Shown: positions 7,748 to 20,503 of the stretch, piece after piece
How positions within the stretch are numbered: position 1 is the stretch's first letter
Layout: each line of letters opens with the position of its first letter
Source: Scytalidium lignicola
Taxonomy: Eukaryota; Ascomycota; Leotiomycetes
DNA length: 28,888 nt
Assembly (NCBI GenBank): GCA_002812745.2
Contig: NCSJ02000457.1
Coordinates: forward strand, 1 to 28,888
Direction of reading: 5' to 3'
Position numbers and translations under genes: made by a program
Notes under the pieces: generated by a model
The model's input: the letters and a program-made list of their open reading frames with translations, nothing else
Told to the model about the DNA's origin: nothing
The model's database searches: none

Positions 7748-10700
7748 TCAGATATCTCTGGCATCTTCATCATTCAGTATTGCCAGATTTATTAGTGGTG
7801 ATTTCTTAACGATAATCTTGGATAGCCGTAACAATGAGACATTTGTTAACAGTTCTAGAATGGGGAGTGTCACACCGAACTCCCTTATGAGCCAATTTCG
7901 CATTTCGACGGCTACCAGTGAATCCATTCCGTAGTCAGACATTGACCTAGAAGTATTTATTTCCTCAAAGGGAATCATTAATAACGTCGAAATTTTAGCA
8001 GTAAGGGCATGGAGGATGCCCTTTATTGCCTCTTCCAGTGACGATGACTGTCGTAACATTTCCCCAATCCGCACTTCTTCGTTGCCTTCTTCACCGTCTT
8101 GTCGCTGCATCGAGGCTGCACGACGGTACCGAGAGAACATGGGACTGAGTAATACCGGATTCGCCTCTATTGACCATTGTTTCATACCAGTAAGACTGGC
8201 GCCTGGTTCATCCTTCCGTAGAGGCCTTCGAATTGCGTCCTCGATCATAACCATGACTTCATCTGGGTCAATATCTCTGCTCCACAGCTTATTCAATCCA
8301 CGCTGTGCACTCTCGTTCTCAGCCACGAACCCAATACCAACAACCCTCCCAAGAGCCAGAGAAACAGCCGGAAGTCCTTGATTGTTTCTGAAGTTGGCAA
8401 ATGCGTCTAAGAATACAGATGCAGCAGCATACGGAGCTTGGCTTGGATTACCAACAGCGCCAACCTGAGAAGAGAGTAGGATGAAAAAATCAATATCGGT
8501 TTTGGATAATTTGTTGTGTAAATTCCAAGCCCCGTCAACCTTTGGTAGCATAACAGCGTTATAATCGTCAAGAGATGTGTTCTCAAATAAATTGGCCTTC
8601 AAAGATTTTAGCATAATACAAGTAAGATATTGGGAAGTTTTCCAGACTCACGTTCGGCACCATGGCTGCGTGAATCATGCCACGAATACGAGGCATTGTC
8701 AGATCACATTCATCTAGCATCCGCGAAACATCCACGACACTGCTAACGTCGCATTTGAATACTCTAACGGTGGCTCCATAATCTTTAAGCTGGGAAACAC
8801 ACGTCCTAGATTTTCCCTTGTCAAGCCCACTGGGTGAAGCAAATATAAAATTTCGAGCTCCGTGGTCCAGCATCCAAAAAGCTACTGCTCGGCCGATCCC
8901 GCCCAAACCACCTATCAGAAGGTATGAGGCGTCTGACCGCAAAAGACATCCTTTGTCAGGTCGTGGTAAAACCTTCACTAATTCGGTAGGCTTAGGAACA
9001 AGAACTAGTTTTCCCAAATGTTTACCTGACTGCATAATACGCAGTGCTTGCTCGGTTTCAGAAAACCCAAAAACATTAATCGGATGAGGTGCTTTGATTT
9101 CGCCCTTTTCATACATCGACATGATCTCTCCCCAGATCCTTCTTTTCTCCGCAAAGTCAGTGTGAAGAGGTACATCAAGGCCTATGAATGATACATTTTT
9201 CTCGAAGTTGCGCATCTCTAATCGGGAATTGATGGTTAAATCTCTCTTGCCAAGTTCCACAAATCGACCGAACGACGCAATGCAATTCCATGTTAGACGA
9301 AGAGCATCACCACTGAGGGAATTCATAATCACATCAACACCTTTACCCTTGGTCCTCCTCATAATGCCTTTTGCAAAAGTTTCATCGCGGCTTGAAAATA
9401 TATGATCTTCATCAATGTTGAACTGCTTCATAAGCAAGTTCTTCTTATCTTGTGTACCAACTGTTGCGAATATTTCTGCTCCAATCAGCTGGCAAATGTT
9501 GATTATTGCTTGCCCAAGCCCACCAGATGCTGCATGTATGAGGACTGTTTCTCCCTTTGAAACTCGGGCTGCTTTAATGACTGCATAATACGCTGTAAAA
9601 TAAGCAATGGGAAATGATGCAGCAATCTCAAAAGGCATATCTTTAGGGATCAATTCTGCATTGACAGTGTGAATTCGCACCCTGTTGCAGAAGCATCCCT
9701 CCAAAACATTTGCAATGACATGATCACCTAGTGAGAAGTCGTTCACACTCTTACCTATACCAGTCACAATGCCAGCACATTCGCATCCTAGTGGATAAGG
9801 ATCAATCTGACCTGAAGCAGACATAACGTCTCGGAAGTTAATGCCAGCTGCTTTAACTTCTATCTCGACGAAGTCCTCCTGCAATGGTCCCAACATACGA
9901 ACATCGTCGACAAACTGCAGACTATCAAGAAATCCTGGGGTTTTAATTTCGGCTCGTAAAGATCGATTCTTTTGATAAAATGGCTGGTCTTGTGGGACTG
10001 GACTCTCCATTGCAGATGACACGAAGGATGTCAGAACCTTATCTTCCACAATTCTAGGAATCATGGTAACACCATTTCGAACTGCGTATTCTGTGTCAAG
10101 ATCTGCTGTTATCACTTCACCAGTTTGGAAATTATTTTTGAACACAGCGAATACTATATCCGCCAGGTCGGACCCGGATAAGTCATTGTCAAGATCTAGT
10201 GTTACGATCATCGTATCACCCTTTTCCTCTCTTATAGTTCTAGCAATTCCAGTCGCCAGGCTCGCGTCAGGGTTTCTAGATTCAATAGTGCCATCTCGAG
10301 TAATCCATAGAACTCCGCTACTTCGCAAGAAAATTTCCTTCATAGCGCTGAATATCGCTGGAGATGGTTTGCGAAGCATTATTTCTTCCAATTCACTGCA
10401 TACAATACAAACTTGGTTTTGCAGACTGCAACCACTTAGTCTGGAAATTCTAGTCGACACTGCGCTTTGTTCAAGTAAATGCTTTAGATTATATATCCAA
10501 GGATACAAATTTGGAGATTCAGTGATAATGGTGACCTCAGATGGAAGTATTGGCTTGCGAGGAGGCTTGGGTGTAGATATCATGACACTGACATTGTGAG
10601 TTTCAGGATCTGGCATATCCCAGAGGATTACATCAGCTCCTGTGAAGCCAGAATTTTTGAGCGAGACATCCCATTCATTCTCAGTTAGCTGCGGTCCATT

Positions 10701-13700
10701 ATGACGACCCTCATTTTCACCTATAGAATATCAGTCCACTTTAATATTATGTAATTTAGAAAGTTAGAGAGGATGGCAAACTATATAAGACCACTTTACA
10801 TACCTAACCACCAACCAGGAAGAGTGCCAAACATGACAGTACCTGGAAGATTGTGTACCGTGACTTCTATTAAAATTAGCTTTCCGCATGGTTTAAGAAG
10901 GCTCCGCACCCGTTCTAGACTCTGCTCGATACTTCTCGTAGCATGGATAACGTTCGCTGCTACAATCACATCGTATGAGCATGCCACAAACCCCTGGTCC
11001 ATAGGATTCTTTTCAACATCTAGTTTCCGAAACTTTATTAGATCACCCAAATCCTCTGATCTTTTCATAACTTTATTAAAGAATGTTGGGGAAATATCAG
11101 TGAAATCGTAATTTGAAAATTGTGGACCATCGGCGCTATTAAGTTTTGCCAAGATCGGAAATGTAGCACCTCCTGTGCCTGCTCCAATCTCAAGAATATT
11201 TAAGAAGGGATTCTTGTTTGCGAGAAGAGCGATGTAGTCTGCCGCTTGATCATAGCACTGGGATAGGTTTTGTGTCTCTGCATAATATTTCTCTAATCGG
11301 TCTCCTTCCATCATAATGGATAGAGGGTCAACCGTTCCGCGCAATATCTCTGGCAGATGCAACCCTACATGATATAAAAGGCTGAACGGTGTGTAAGAGG
11401 GTTCATTAAAGAGATCTTCTCGGCGTTGCTTATCTTCCTGGACCCAAGACATGGTATCAAGCATTCCTGATTTTCCTTTGTAGACAGATTCACAGTTGTT
11501 CAGTAGTGACTTGTAAAGTTTTTGTAGATGCAACTCTGTCACTGGAATATCGGAAAAGGCAACTGAATTTAAGGCGGTTTTGGCGAAATAAAAAGCTGTT
11601 TGTTGTATCAACATCTGTTGAATCTTGGGGGGTTGTCGGAGATGAGTGGTCAGCTCCCAAAGTTGATCTGACGACAGAAATTCGGGAGAAGGTTTCCAAT
11701 TTGTCTGGTGTGAGAGCCGTGCTATTTTTGTTCCACGGCTATTATCAGATGCCCTAAGAATAGAACTAAATGACAACCCTCTAATAGTGCACAATGGTAC
11801 GGTGCCACCTTGGGCTCCATCGAAAACAGACATAGAATAGAGATTTTTCGAAATACCCTTGCTCTCCAGATTTGCTGGGTGTTTTCTGTCACTCTTCGTA
11901 TAGACTTTAAACATATGTCCTGCTATTTTAGGAATGCTATATGAAATATATAGCTCTTCAATAAATATCGGCACTGGAGTTCCCTGGTTGACATCTTTAT
12001 GATGGTTGCCCACTGGAAAGGCCGTCTGTATAAAACTGTCTAGCGTGGCTGGATGGATTATAACCGGGTACTCGAACTGTGCTGGCATCTTCAGTGCTGT
12101 GTCAGGAACGATGATTTCCCCAATACACCTATCGGGACCAACTGAGACTTTGCATATGTTTGAGAATATTGGACCAAAATTGAGACCAAGTTCTCTAAAG
12201 GCATTATACATCACTGCTGTGTCGATTTTAGTCCTGCACAACTCTTCAAAAGTCCGTATCACCCTAGTAATATCCTCCTCTTCTTCTATTATTTCTCGAT
12301 CACCATTCACTTTTGGAAGCCCTCTATGCTTCTGAACTGAGATCAGACCACGGCAGTGATTGGTCCAAGTTTTCCTGTCTGTGGAAGACACGATACTAAA
12401 TTCGTCCCAGATGTCCGATGGCACGCGAACACTTTCACTGTAAGGCCGCAATGAAATCATGATTTCAACTTCATTTGATTGCGATATAACGAGGGCGTGA
12501 TTGAAACTCACTTCTCGAAGTGTACATCCAGTCATGTTAACACCTTTAATAGTAGAACGTTGGTGTGCAGCCTCGATTACCATTTCGAGAAAACCAGCTG
12601 CTGGATATACAATGTTTGATTGGATATTGTGGTCTAAGAGCCATGGAATCTCAGAAATGCGAATGATATTTCTCCATTGCGGCTCTGATGTGGTAGAACA
12701 GTTTGTTGGAGTTCCTAAGATATCGCTTCTGTAGAATTCTGTGCCTCTTGTCAGGTCACTTGGCAGTGACTTGGCCCAGTATAATGTGGAATGATTCCAT
12801 GGATAAGGCGGAAGATCTATTAGAATCTTGTTTCTTTTGTGATGAGAAGGGAAATTGATAGCCTGAAGGTTCAAAGCAACCCCACGACTAAAGAGACCTT
12901 TAGCTACTTCTAATGATGTGTCGATAGCATTTGAGTTTCTGATAAGAGCTGGCATATAAACGATTGATACATTACTCAATTTGGAATTTGCTTGCAAATT
13001 CTGTCTTATTGGACCTGACAGGGCTGAGTGTGGACCAATCTCAACAAGGACATCGACGGAGGCATTAGCATCTCTTCTATTGCTCCAATTACTCTCTATC
13101 CCAAGACAAAAATTTTGAAAAGCATCCTTGAATTGAACTAGAGATGTCAGATTCATCACCCAGTAGTTAGCATTCAGGCCCGATAATTCAATCCGCTTTC
13201 CGTATACCGAGGAGTAAAACTCTACTTTATCAGGAGATCTGAGCTCAAGGTTTTGAAGAGCTCTACCGTAGTTTTCTGCCACTGGTTCCATGTGATGCGA
13301 ATGATAAGCTGTATCAACTGAGAGCTTTCGAGCAAATACACCTTGACGCTGGAGAATTTCTAGAAGTTCGCCAATAGCTTCAACGTCTCCAGAAACCGTA
13401 ACACTGCTCGGGCTGTTAATACAGGCAATTTTTACTTTTCCTTTCTTTAAATCTTTAATCAGAGATTCAGCTTCTTGCACATGCAATCCAACTGCAAGCA
13501 TAGCGCCTGAATTGAGGTCTTTTGCATGCGTGGCTGCAATTCCTCTATAATATGCAACCGCTAAAGCTGATTCTTGTGTCAAACAACCAGCTGCATATGC
13601 AGCAGCAATCTCCCCACTGGAGTGTCCTATAACCCTGGATGGATGGATATTCCAAGACAGGAAGAGGTCTACGAGCGCGATCTGAATAGCCGTACAAAGT

Positions 13701-15954
13701 GGTTGACTTAAGCACGCGTTATTTATACGCGTGGTCTTGACATCACAAGATAGTTCGTCTATTTTGGTGTGAGCTTCTGGAATCATCACACTGGCAGGGT
13801 ATTTCCGGTCTTATAGTTCAAAATAACTTACCTAATAAAGACCATTGTGCACCAAACAATTTCAGATATTTCTCAGACATGGTCATTGAGTTTTTAAAAA
13901 CCGGATAGGCGGATATCAACTCTCGTCCCATACCATGCCATTGAGCCCCCTGACCGGTGAAGACAAACCCAACAGTCACCGTTTTAAGTGATTTTGAGAA
14001 TTCGACTGTTTCGGCATCGAGGGACTTGATCAGATGAGGCAACGACGTAGCATGTACGGCTGCCCTCCACGCGAGCTTCGATCTGTGTTCTCCTAAAGTA
14101 AAAGCCAGATCATCCATCAAATTTTCTGCAGAATTATGTTGTCCTTTAAGATAAGTAGACAACAGTTCTGCTTGTTTCATTCCCGCTTGTTTATCAAAAG
14201 CGGAAAGAATGAACAGAAACCCTCTTCCGTTCCTCATATTGGAAGCGCCGTTTTCCGGATTTCTCTTCAACCCATGAGATAGTAAATAGCTCTGACTATC
14301 ATCAATGATGATATGAGCATTACTGCCTCCGAATCCAAAATTATTAACAGAAGCGCGGCGTACATTTTTGACTTGCCACGACTGTAAAGTTGTAGGCACC
14401 TGTCATGCTTAATCAGTAACAGTAGTGGTTTGAGCTCTAGAATTTTTGAAGATTATACCATCATCTTCCACTCTTGCATCGGTATTCGTGGATTAGCCTC
14501 CCTGAAATCAAAGTTCGGTAGAATTAACCCGTTCTCAAGCATCAATACGGCCTTTATAACCCCTGCAATACCACTTCCGCCTTCTAAATGGCCAATATTC
14601 GATTTTATAGATCCTACTCTAAGAACTTCATCAGTTGATCTCTGAGCAGAGAAAACCTTGCTCATTGATGATGCTTCAATCAAATCACCGGCGGCAGTCC
14701 CAGTCCCATGGGCTTCTACGTAACTCGTCTCTGCAGGATCAAGTCCAGAAGACGAATAAATCTGCGTTATAAGATTAACCTGAGCTTTGGCATTGGGCAG
14801 AGTGATACCTGAAGTCTTCCCATCCTGATTGCTACAAGAGTTACGAATCACAGCTCGAATGGTATCGCCACACTTAAGAGCTTCTTCCAGAGGCTTGAGG
14901 ATAATACAACCTAGTCCTTCACCGCGACCAAAGCCATTTCCACGACTGTCGAAAGAGAAGCAACGTCCATCGGGAGAGAGAAAGCTAATAATTAGCATCA
15001 TTGTCAGTAGCAAAGGAGTACTCGTACCGGAGCAGACTCAACGAGACCATTGGTGCGGGGCCAAGAATGAGATTCGCGCCCCCTACTATACACATTTTGG
15101 TTTCTTGGGACCGTATAGCACCACATGCAAGGTGCAATGCAACTAAACTTGAGCTACAAGCTGCTAAATGTCAGGAGCGGCAATTCTCTTTCCTTTATTC
15201 CGTCTTCGTTAAATAACGTTACCGACATACCTGTGTCAACGGTCACACTGGAACCTTTTAAATCAAAGAAATATGACACTCTGTTGGCAAGCATCGTCTG
15301 TGCACTACCAGTTGACTGGTAGAGCTGAGTATTATCCAAATCCTCTAGCAAGATATCGCCGTAGTCTCTACAAGAGGAACCCATAAAGACTGCCGTATCA
15401 CTGCCAACAATATTTTCGAAAGTAATGCCAGCTTTAAAATTTAGCTTTGCCTTCTCGAATAAACAGTAGATGTTTGAAATTACCGTTTTCTAAGGCTTCA
15501 TATGCACATTCCACCATAAGGCGGTGCTGTGGGTCCATAGACTGAAAATGTGAGCTAATATTCCCTGAGATTCGGGAGGAACTTACTGTGGCTTCTGCTT
15601 CCGTTATGTTGAAGAACGAGGCATCGAAGAAACCTGGGTGCTCCTCAAGGAAATGCGCTCCTCGGGCATTCGACTGTATGAGTTAACTACATATAATGGA
15701 ATACTTTTGGAGAAGAAAAGAGAGAGCTGACTTACTGTGCCATTTCTGCTTGAATCCGGGTGATAGAATATACCCTGATCAAATCTGTCTTTTGGAATTT
15801 CTTTCCAAGCATCTCGCTGCCCTGCACACATTTCCCACAACTTCTGTGGGTTTGTTGCTCCTCCTGGATAGCGACAGCTCATGCCTACAATGGCAATAGG
15901 CATCGACTGATCACCATAATATGGAGGCGCGTTACTTGGCAATTCGCTTTCCAT
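7748..15954 (-). CDS. Highly reducing polyketide synthase (KS-AT-DH-cMT-ER-KR-ACP)
   Basis: Iterative type I HR-PKS, 2560 aa, in ten exons: 15954-15736, 15673-15587, 15541-15484, 15431-15231, 15160-15028, 14984-14459, 14399-13832, 13776-10804, 10720-8652, 8596-7748. The exons sum to 7683 nt, an exact codon multiple, and nearly every junction restores a family motif. KS: Cys190 in VDTACSSSL (split by intron 4), His325 in EAHGTGT, His365 in NIGHLEG. AT: GHSSG with Ser650. DH: His980 and Asp1177; the usual HxxxG is HNIQS and PGAG is PAAG. c[13 protein letters not shown] at 1459. ER: SGGLGQA at 1987. [11 protein letters not shown] at 2192, Tyr2334. ACP: DSL with Ser2504. The protein ends about 55 residues after that Ser, with no thioesterase, reductase or condensation domain, so release needs a partner or is spontaneous. 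The start ATG at 15954 precedes the KS by ~18 residues; an in-frame ATG at 16023 is less likely. It should make a reduced, possibly C-methylated chain; chain length and product cannot be read. Confidence 0.95.
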
Positions 15955-17179
15955 TCCGCTTATCCAAACTACTTTAATGTTTAACCAAACGATTTTCGCA
16001 TAGGTATTGAAAGAAATGCACAATGGACTATAGCTAGTTGACAGAAAAGCTAAGTTTATTCAAGTTTAAGAGCAATCGATTTGATGAATACGATAAGTCA
16101 TCAACTGCGCTACCACTATCAGCCACGCCTTCGGATTCTACTATTCAGTACGTCATATGGAGTTTTGTAGAAATAGTTACACAACGATAACGTACATTTT
16201 GCCGATCTTAGAGCTGGCATTTTAAGTGAGACCTCCATAATCGAGAAAGATGTGTGGGAAGGTCAGATTAGTCAGAATAAAGAACCAATCAACATTCCTC
16301 GTCCTGCCTGTATTCATCAGCTTTCGTACGCACGGAAGCACATTCACGTAAAATTAATCTAAAAGCTGCTGAGCGGAACAGAATCATCTGCAGGAGATCC
16401 TAGCTTTGGTTTAGCGCTAACTTCAAAGAAACACTACTCGGACCAATTAAAATGCTTCTGCTTCCTCCTGCGACAAAAGCACTCTGCCAAACATGCACAC
16501 CTGGCACTTAAGTATAGCACAGTGATCCTTCACCCTGTTACAGATGAGCCCAAGCTCCCAAATACTGTTACTTCTATAAGATGTATGGTACCGTAGAAGG
16601 CGAATTGAGTGTCGCTATTTTTTTAGTTAATTAATTTCAGCAGGATCCATTTCCAGACACTTGTGGCTTTGCAACCTCGCCTGGTCGTACTCCAAGGGTA
16701 CCGCTACTAATATAGAGGCATCAAGTGCCTCGATTACTAATACAAATTCTGCAGGCCCTCCTACTGCTCTTGTACGTCTGGTGAAGAAAGAGAGATCGAG
16801 TAAAGAGCCTACGATCAAAGATCCCATAATTTGAGTACTCCAGTAGACCAGCGAGTTATTAATTTTTGTTTTTAAATACTTAAATAAGTAAAATAAATTC
16901 GAGACAAACTATCTCAAAGCTTACAGTCTTTTATCCGTCTTGCATGCAGTATATCAGAAGCAAAAGAAAAAAGGACCGTCAGTATAAGATTAATTCTTTG
17001 TTTCTAACCATAATACTTAACATTTATCATGCTCGGCAAAGAATAAATCTCTTGGAGGTTTCGGGGGTCACAGCCTAGCTGGCCTCAACAGTAAAGAAGG
17101 AATAACAGAATCATTATGAATAGAACTTTATCACAGGCTGTGTATATTCATCATTCTCCACGCATTTACCATCAGCATG
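15955..17179. promoter_or_regulatory. PKS upstream region (1.2 kb)
   Basis: This contains the promoter of the minus-strand PKS and the 3' end of the regulator gene. CGG-type triplets that Zn2Cys6 proteins can bind occur (for example ctcggacc at 16437-16444) but no clear paired site stands out. A 66-codon minus-strand ORF (16627-16827) has no recognisable motif. The part at 16850-17030 is A+T-rich. Confidence 0.4.
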
Positions 17180-19647
17180 CTACGAAACAGGGGTCCTATT
17201 ACTGAGAAATTCAATTACCTCCATGGGATTGCTCTGATCGTATTTCCCAAAGGGATATGCCCCAACGCTACACTGTGAGACATTGCTTGGCTTACCGGCC
17301 GGCTCATCCTCTGAAGCCTCTATTCTATTTGAGGACGAGGAGAGCATCTGGTTCAGAATTAAACGCGCAAGCAACCAATACTCTGACGCGTGTGTCCAGA
17401 AGCCTAAATGTTGGCCTATATCCATCATGCCCACGCGAGCAGTTCCGGCCGTATTTTCCGCAATGGGAACATCGAAGATGTCATCGTCGCCGTTCACAAA
17501 TCGCCGGTTCCAGACAGCTTTCCAGTTATTAATACCGTTTAGCACAGGCTGAAACTGCGTTTCGGAACTGATCATGACGTGGTTGTGGAAGATCATGATT
17601 TGGAAGGCTGGAATTACGTTAGCGGGAAGAATAGAATATAATCCGCGACAATGAAAGTATTAGTGCAGTGGAGTCGATATGATATGATATAGTAACATGA
17701 CTAAGGTCGCCCCTGTTACCTACCTTTCACAATAGCCCAAAAATTGATCAGTGCCGTGTAAGCAAAGCGGAATTGATCAACCTCGTTCATCTTGCTCCGG
17801 CAGAAAGTTTGAATTACGGAGTAGAAACATTCATCCTGCTGCTGTGGAAATAACGAATACCAATACTTGATGTTCTGGAAGCATTTGGTCGATGATTCAG
17901 CCTGGAAGCATGATTCAGGATGAGCCAGGCCCATTTGGAGTTCGCAAAGAATCATCCTGGGTGGGTGGTTATTCCAGGTGACGAAGGCTGCATCTAGGAG
18001 ATAAACGAACAGGATAATGCTGATTTTATCAGCCTGATTAAAAACAGAGGTGTACTTAAATGGTGAATCTCACCGAATCTTTTCCTCCGTATAGATAAAT
18101 TCCTCCCAGTTGAAGTCATTCTCAGCCAATGATCTCATATCGCGATGCCGAGCTTTCGAGATGTCCAGATTCCTTGTCATCTGTATACAAGTCAATATTA
18201 AACATACCGTGGTCCCTACGAGACTAGTACCTACCGCAATAATGGTATTGAAGCGACTCCGCCGAGTCCTGCTCTGCCCAGTATTATCCCCCTCCCAATT
18301 CTGGAAGATGCACACTACATAGGCTGCCTGTAGTGTCTGAAGCCGCCGCCGCCTCTCATCCCTAGTAAATATTGACGGCAGATCTCCTCCCCACGCCATC
18401 CCGCCTGTGCACTGATCGCTGAAGACCAGCTCTTCGATCACGTCGAACCAGATACGGGCATTCTCCCGGTCAGAACTCCGCGGGGAAATACTAGCACCGA
18501 TAAGAGCCATAGCCGCAAGGAGGTTGGGCAGCGCTGTGGTACATTGAAAGCTAGGCTTGTGGATGCAAGGCCAATTATGATGCCACAACTCCCAGTAGAG
18601 GTGAATGAACCTCCGTAAATTGATAGGGCAAAAGAACTGCCAGGCCATGCCTTCGGTGATCTCTAACCGTTCCATTGAAATAGCACTGTTACCAATTCCA
18701 GCCAACAAGATTCGTTTGACTCCAGAGCAGATCTCCATTGTCTTCATCGTCAGCGGGTCTTCATATAACGTGGCTGATCCTGCCAGGTCCCCGATTGCAT
18801 TAGTAGTAGAGCTAGTCCGACACTGCCAGTCTCTGATAGGAAGCTCTGATACAGACCGAGTATATCTATCACCGTCGATGGCTTCAAGGTGTGGATAGGG
18901 CACCTGCGTCGCTATATTCCGAAAGTAGTCATCTGAAGGAATGTGGTAGTCCCGGTAGGAATTTGGTCTTGGATTGATAATGGCTAGGCTAAACCTCTCT
19001 GCCAGCCCATGACTACGAGAGAAATGCATCAAGAAGTCAAAATGGTCTGTAGGGTCACGATCCTGCCAGAGAGGGACGGAATTGTCGAGGCCGAAGATGC
19101 CGTCCATCATGGTTGTATCTCCCCATGAGGGATCCCAAGGAAATAGGGGGAGCATCTCTTCTAGCGGTAGATTAAACCCACTTTGCGGCTGCTGCTGCCG
19201 CCGCCGCCGCTGTTGCGTCTCGCTCTCAGCCACACTATCACTCATAGATGACCCCAACGCCCGAGAGTTGGAATTCGTGCGGTCCCGATTAAGCATCACA
19301 TGAGGTGGATATGTGCAGGGCTGGTTGTGGGCGGCACAATTCTGGCACGGGCTGGAGAAGGAGCAGGCGCGCTTCTGCCGGACACAGCGGTCGCAGGCTC
19401 GCCTGGTCGATCGTCGTGTTAACTGTGAGATGGCAAGAGACGGGTTTCCTCGCCGAGGCAGTGGCTCAGCGGCACAGGTGAGGCGATGGCGAACCAGGAC
19501 ATCACGGCGTCTGTAGGCCTTGCCGCAATGAATGCAAGTGAAAGGCCGAGTGGTTTTCCAGTGGGTATCAAGATGACGCTGCAGATGCTCGACACGGCTA
19601 TAAGTGTGATGACAGATGGGACAGATCAATTGATTGTCGGAGGACAT
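17180..19647 (-). CDS. Hybrid C2H2 / Zn2Cys6 transcription factor, probable pathway regulator
   Basis: 747 aa in four exons: 19647-18235, 18180-18074, 18019-17724, 17607-17180 (2244 nt, exact codon multiple). Residues 9-29 form a C2H2 finger (C9, C12, H25, H29). Residues 38-58 form a second of C2HC type (C38, C41, H54, C58). Residues 85-111 form a fungal Zn2Cys6 cluster (C-x2-C-x6-C-x5-C-x2-C-x6-C). A Gln/Arg run follows near 150, encoded by ctg/ccg repeats. The rest matches the fungal-specific transcription factor middle homology region (INLRRFIHLYWELWHHNWPC, then MTRNLDISKARH, EEFIYTEEKIR, YLLDAAFVTWNNHPPRM). Junctions were chosen because they restore that homology; in exon 3 the acceptor at 18020 rather than the AG eight codons upstream keeps phase. 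The first intron (18181-18234, 54 nt) is stop-free and a multiple of three, so retention would add 18 residues. Such fingers-plus-cluster proteins often control neighbouring metabolite genes; its place between PKS and monooxygenase supports that role by inference. Confidence 0.9.
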
Positions 19648-20503
19648 TCCTAGGAAGAGGCAGGGATCATTCCACTGAAATCAAGCGTCTGTGGTGAGGT
19701 ACAGCACAGTGAATGATTGAAGGTTCAAGCTGAAAGATTAAAAGATTACGACGGGTAAGAGGCTAAAGGCTAGCAGACCAGAAGACTCGAGATAAAAATA
19801 TGTTCGAGGTGATAGGCCAATAGAGAAAGAGAAATTGTATATGATTTCTCTCATGTATGGGTTGGACGAAAGAGCCAGGTACCGGTAATGTTTTGTGGCG
19901 GAGAGAGGCCTCATGAAGTTAGAATCATTTGTGGTCCTTGACTGCTTATTAAGATGCGCGGAGTCTTTTCCACTCACTAAAACTGCCTACACCAGATATG
20001 TCAGGCATTAATCAAGGCACTCACAAATCGGTCTCGGCCAGTTTATCACCATAACCTTCCAGGTGGGAAACGTATTGAGAAAACGGTGGATCCTTCTGGA
20101 AAGGGAGACATTAAGTGCCTTTACTTGTCCGATCCCTAGGGCAGCGTTGTGGAGGTCCTCAATGTTAGTTTTGAATGGCTTGGCTGTAGAACCGCCTATT
20201 AAATAAATGATCGAGGAACGGATGAAATACGTTTAGGAATGGAAGTAAGGGTGTCTTGAGAGGTCGTTTTGCCCAATTTAAGCTGAGCTAGCTTATCCCC
20301 CGTCTTCTCCCTGTCTCTGATCATAAATATTTTTAGAGACTCAGAGCACTTGTTTACAAAGAAGAAATTCAATACATCTGTGTTATTATCGCTACCTTAA
20401 AATACAACTTCAATGATATTTTATGCGCTTTTCTTGCTTGCTTTATTACATATTGTAATATGCTTTCATTCCCACTATTAGTAAAATGGCAATCTTCTAT
20501 TGT
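19648..20503. promoter_or_regulatory. Upstream region of the transcription factor
   Basis: About 850 bp without a credible gene; a 79-codon minus ORF (19738-19977) has no motif. A CGG-N3-CGG direct pair (20029-20037, cggtctcgg) is a possible Zn2Cys6 site and could be autoregulatory. The right end holds the 3' UTR of the monooxygenase. Confidence 0.4.

Noticed and set aside
10063..10599. 178-codon plus-strand ORF inside the PKS
   Set aside because: Antisense shadow of the coding frame between cMT and ER; Ser/Ile-rich, no motif.
13777..13800. Alternative acceptor at 13791 in PKS intron 7
   Set aside because: It would give an immediate stop; the acceptor at 13777 restores the AT sequence [12 protein letters not shown] and the overall codon multiple.
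15955..16023. Upstream in-frame ATG of the PKS (23 extra residues)
   Set aside because: The extra residues are hydrophobic and unlike HR-PKS N-termini; the ATG at 15954 lies at the usual distance before the KS.
16627..16827. 66-codon minus-strand ORF in the PKS upstream region
   Set aside because: Short, no motif and no flanking splice sites; could be a small protein but nothing supports it.
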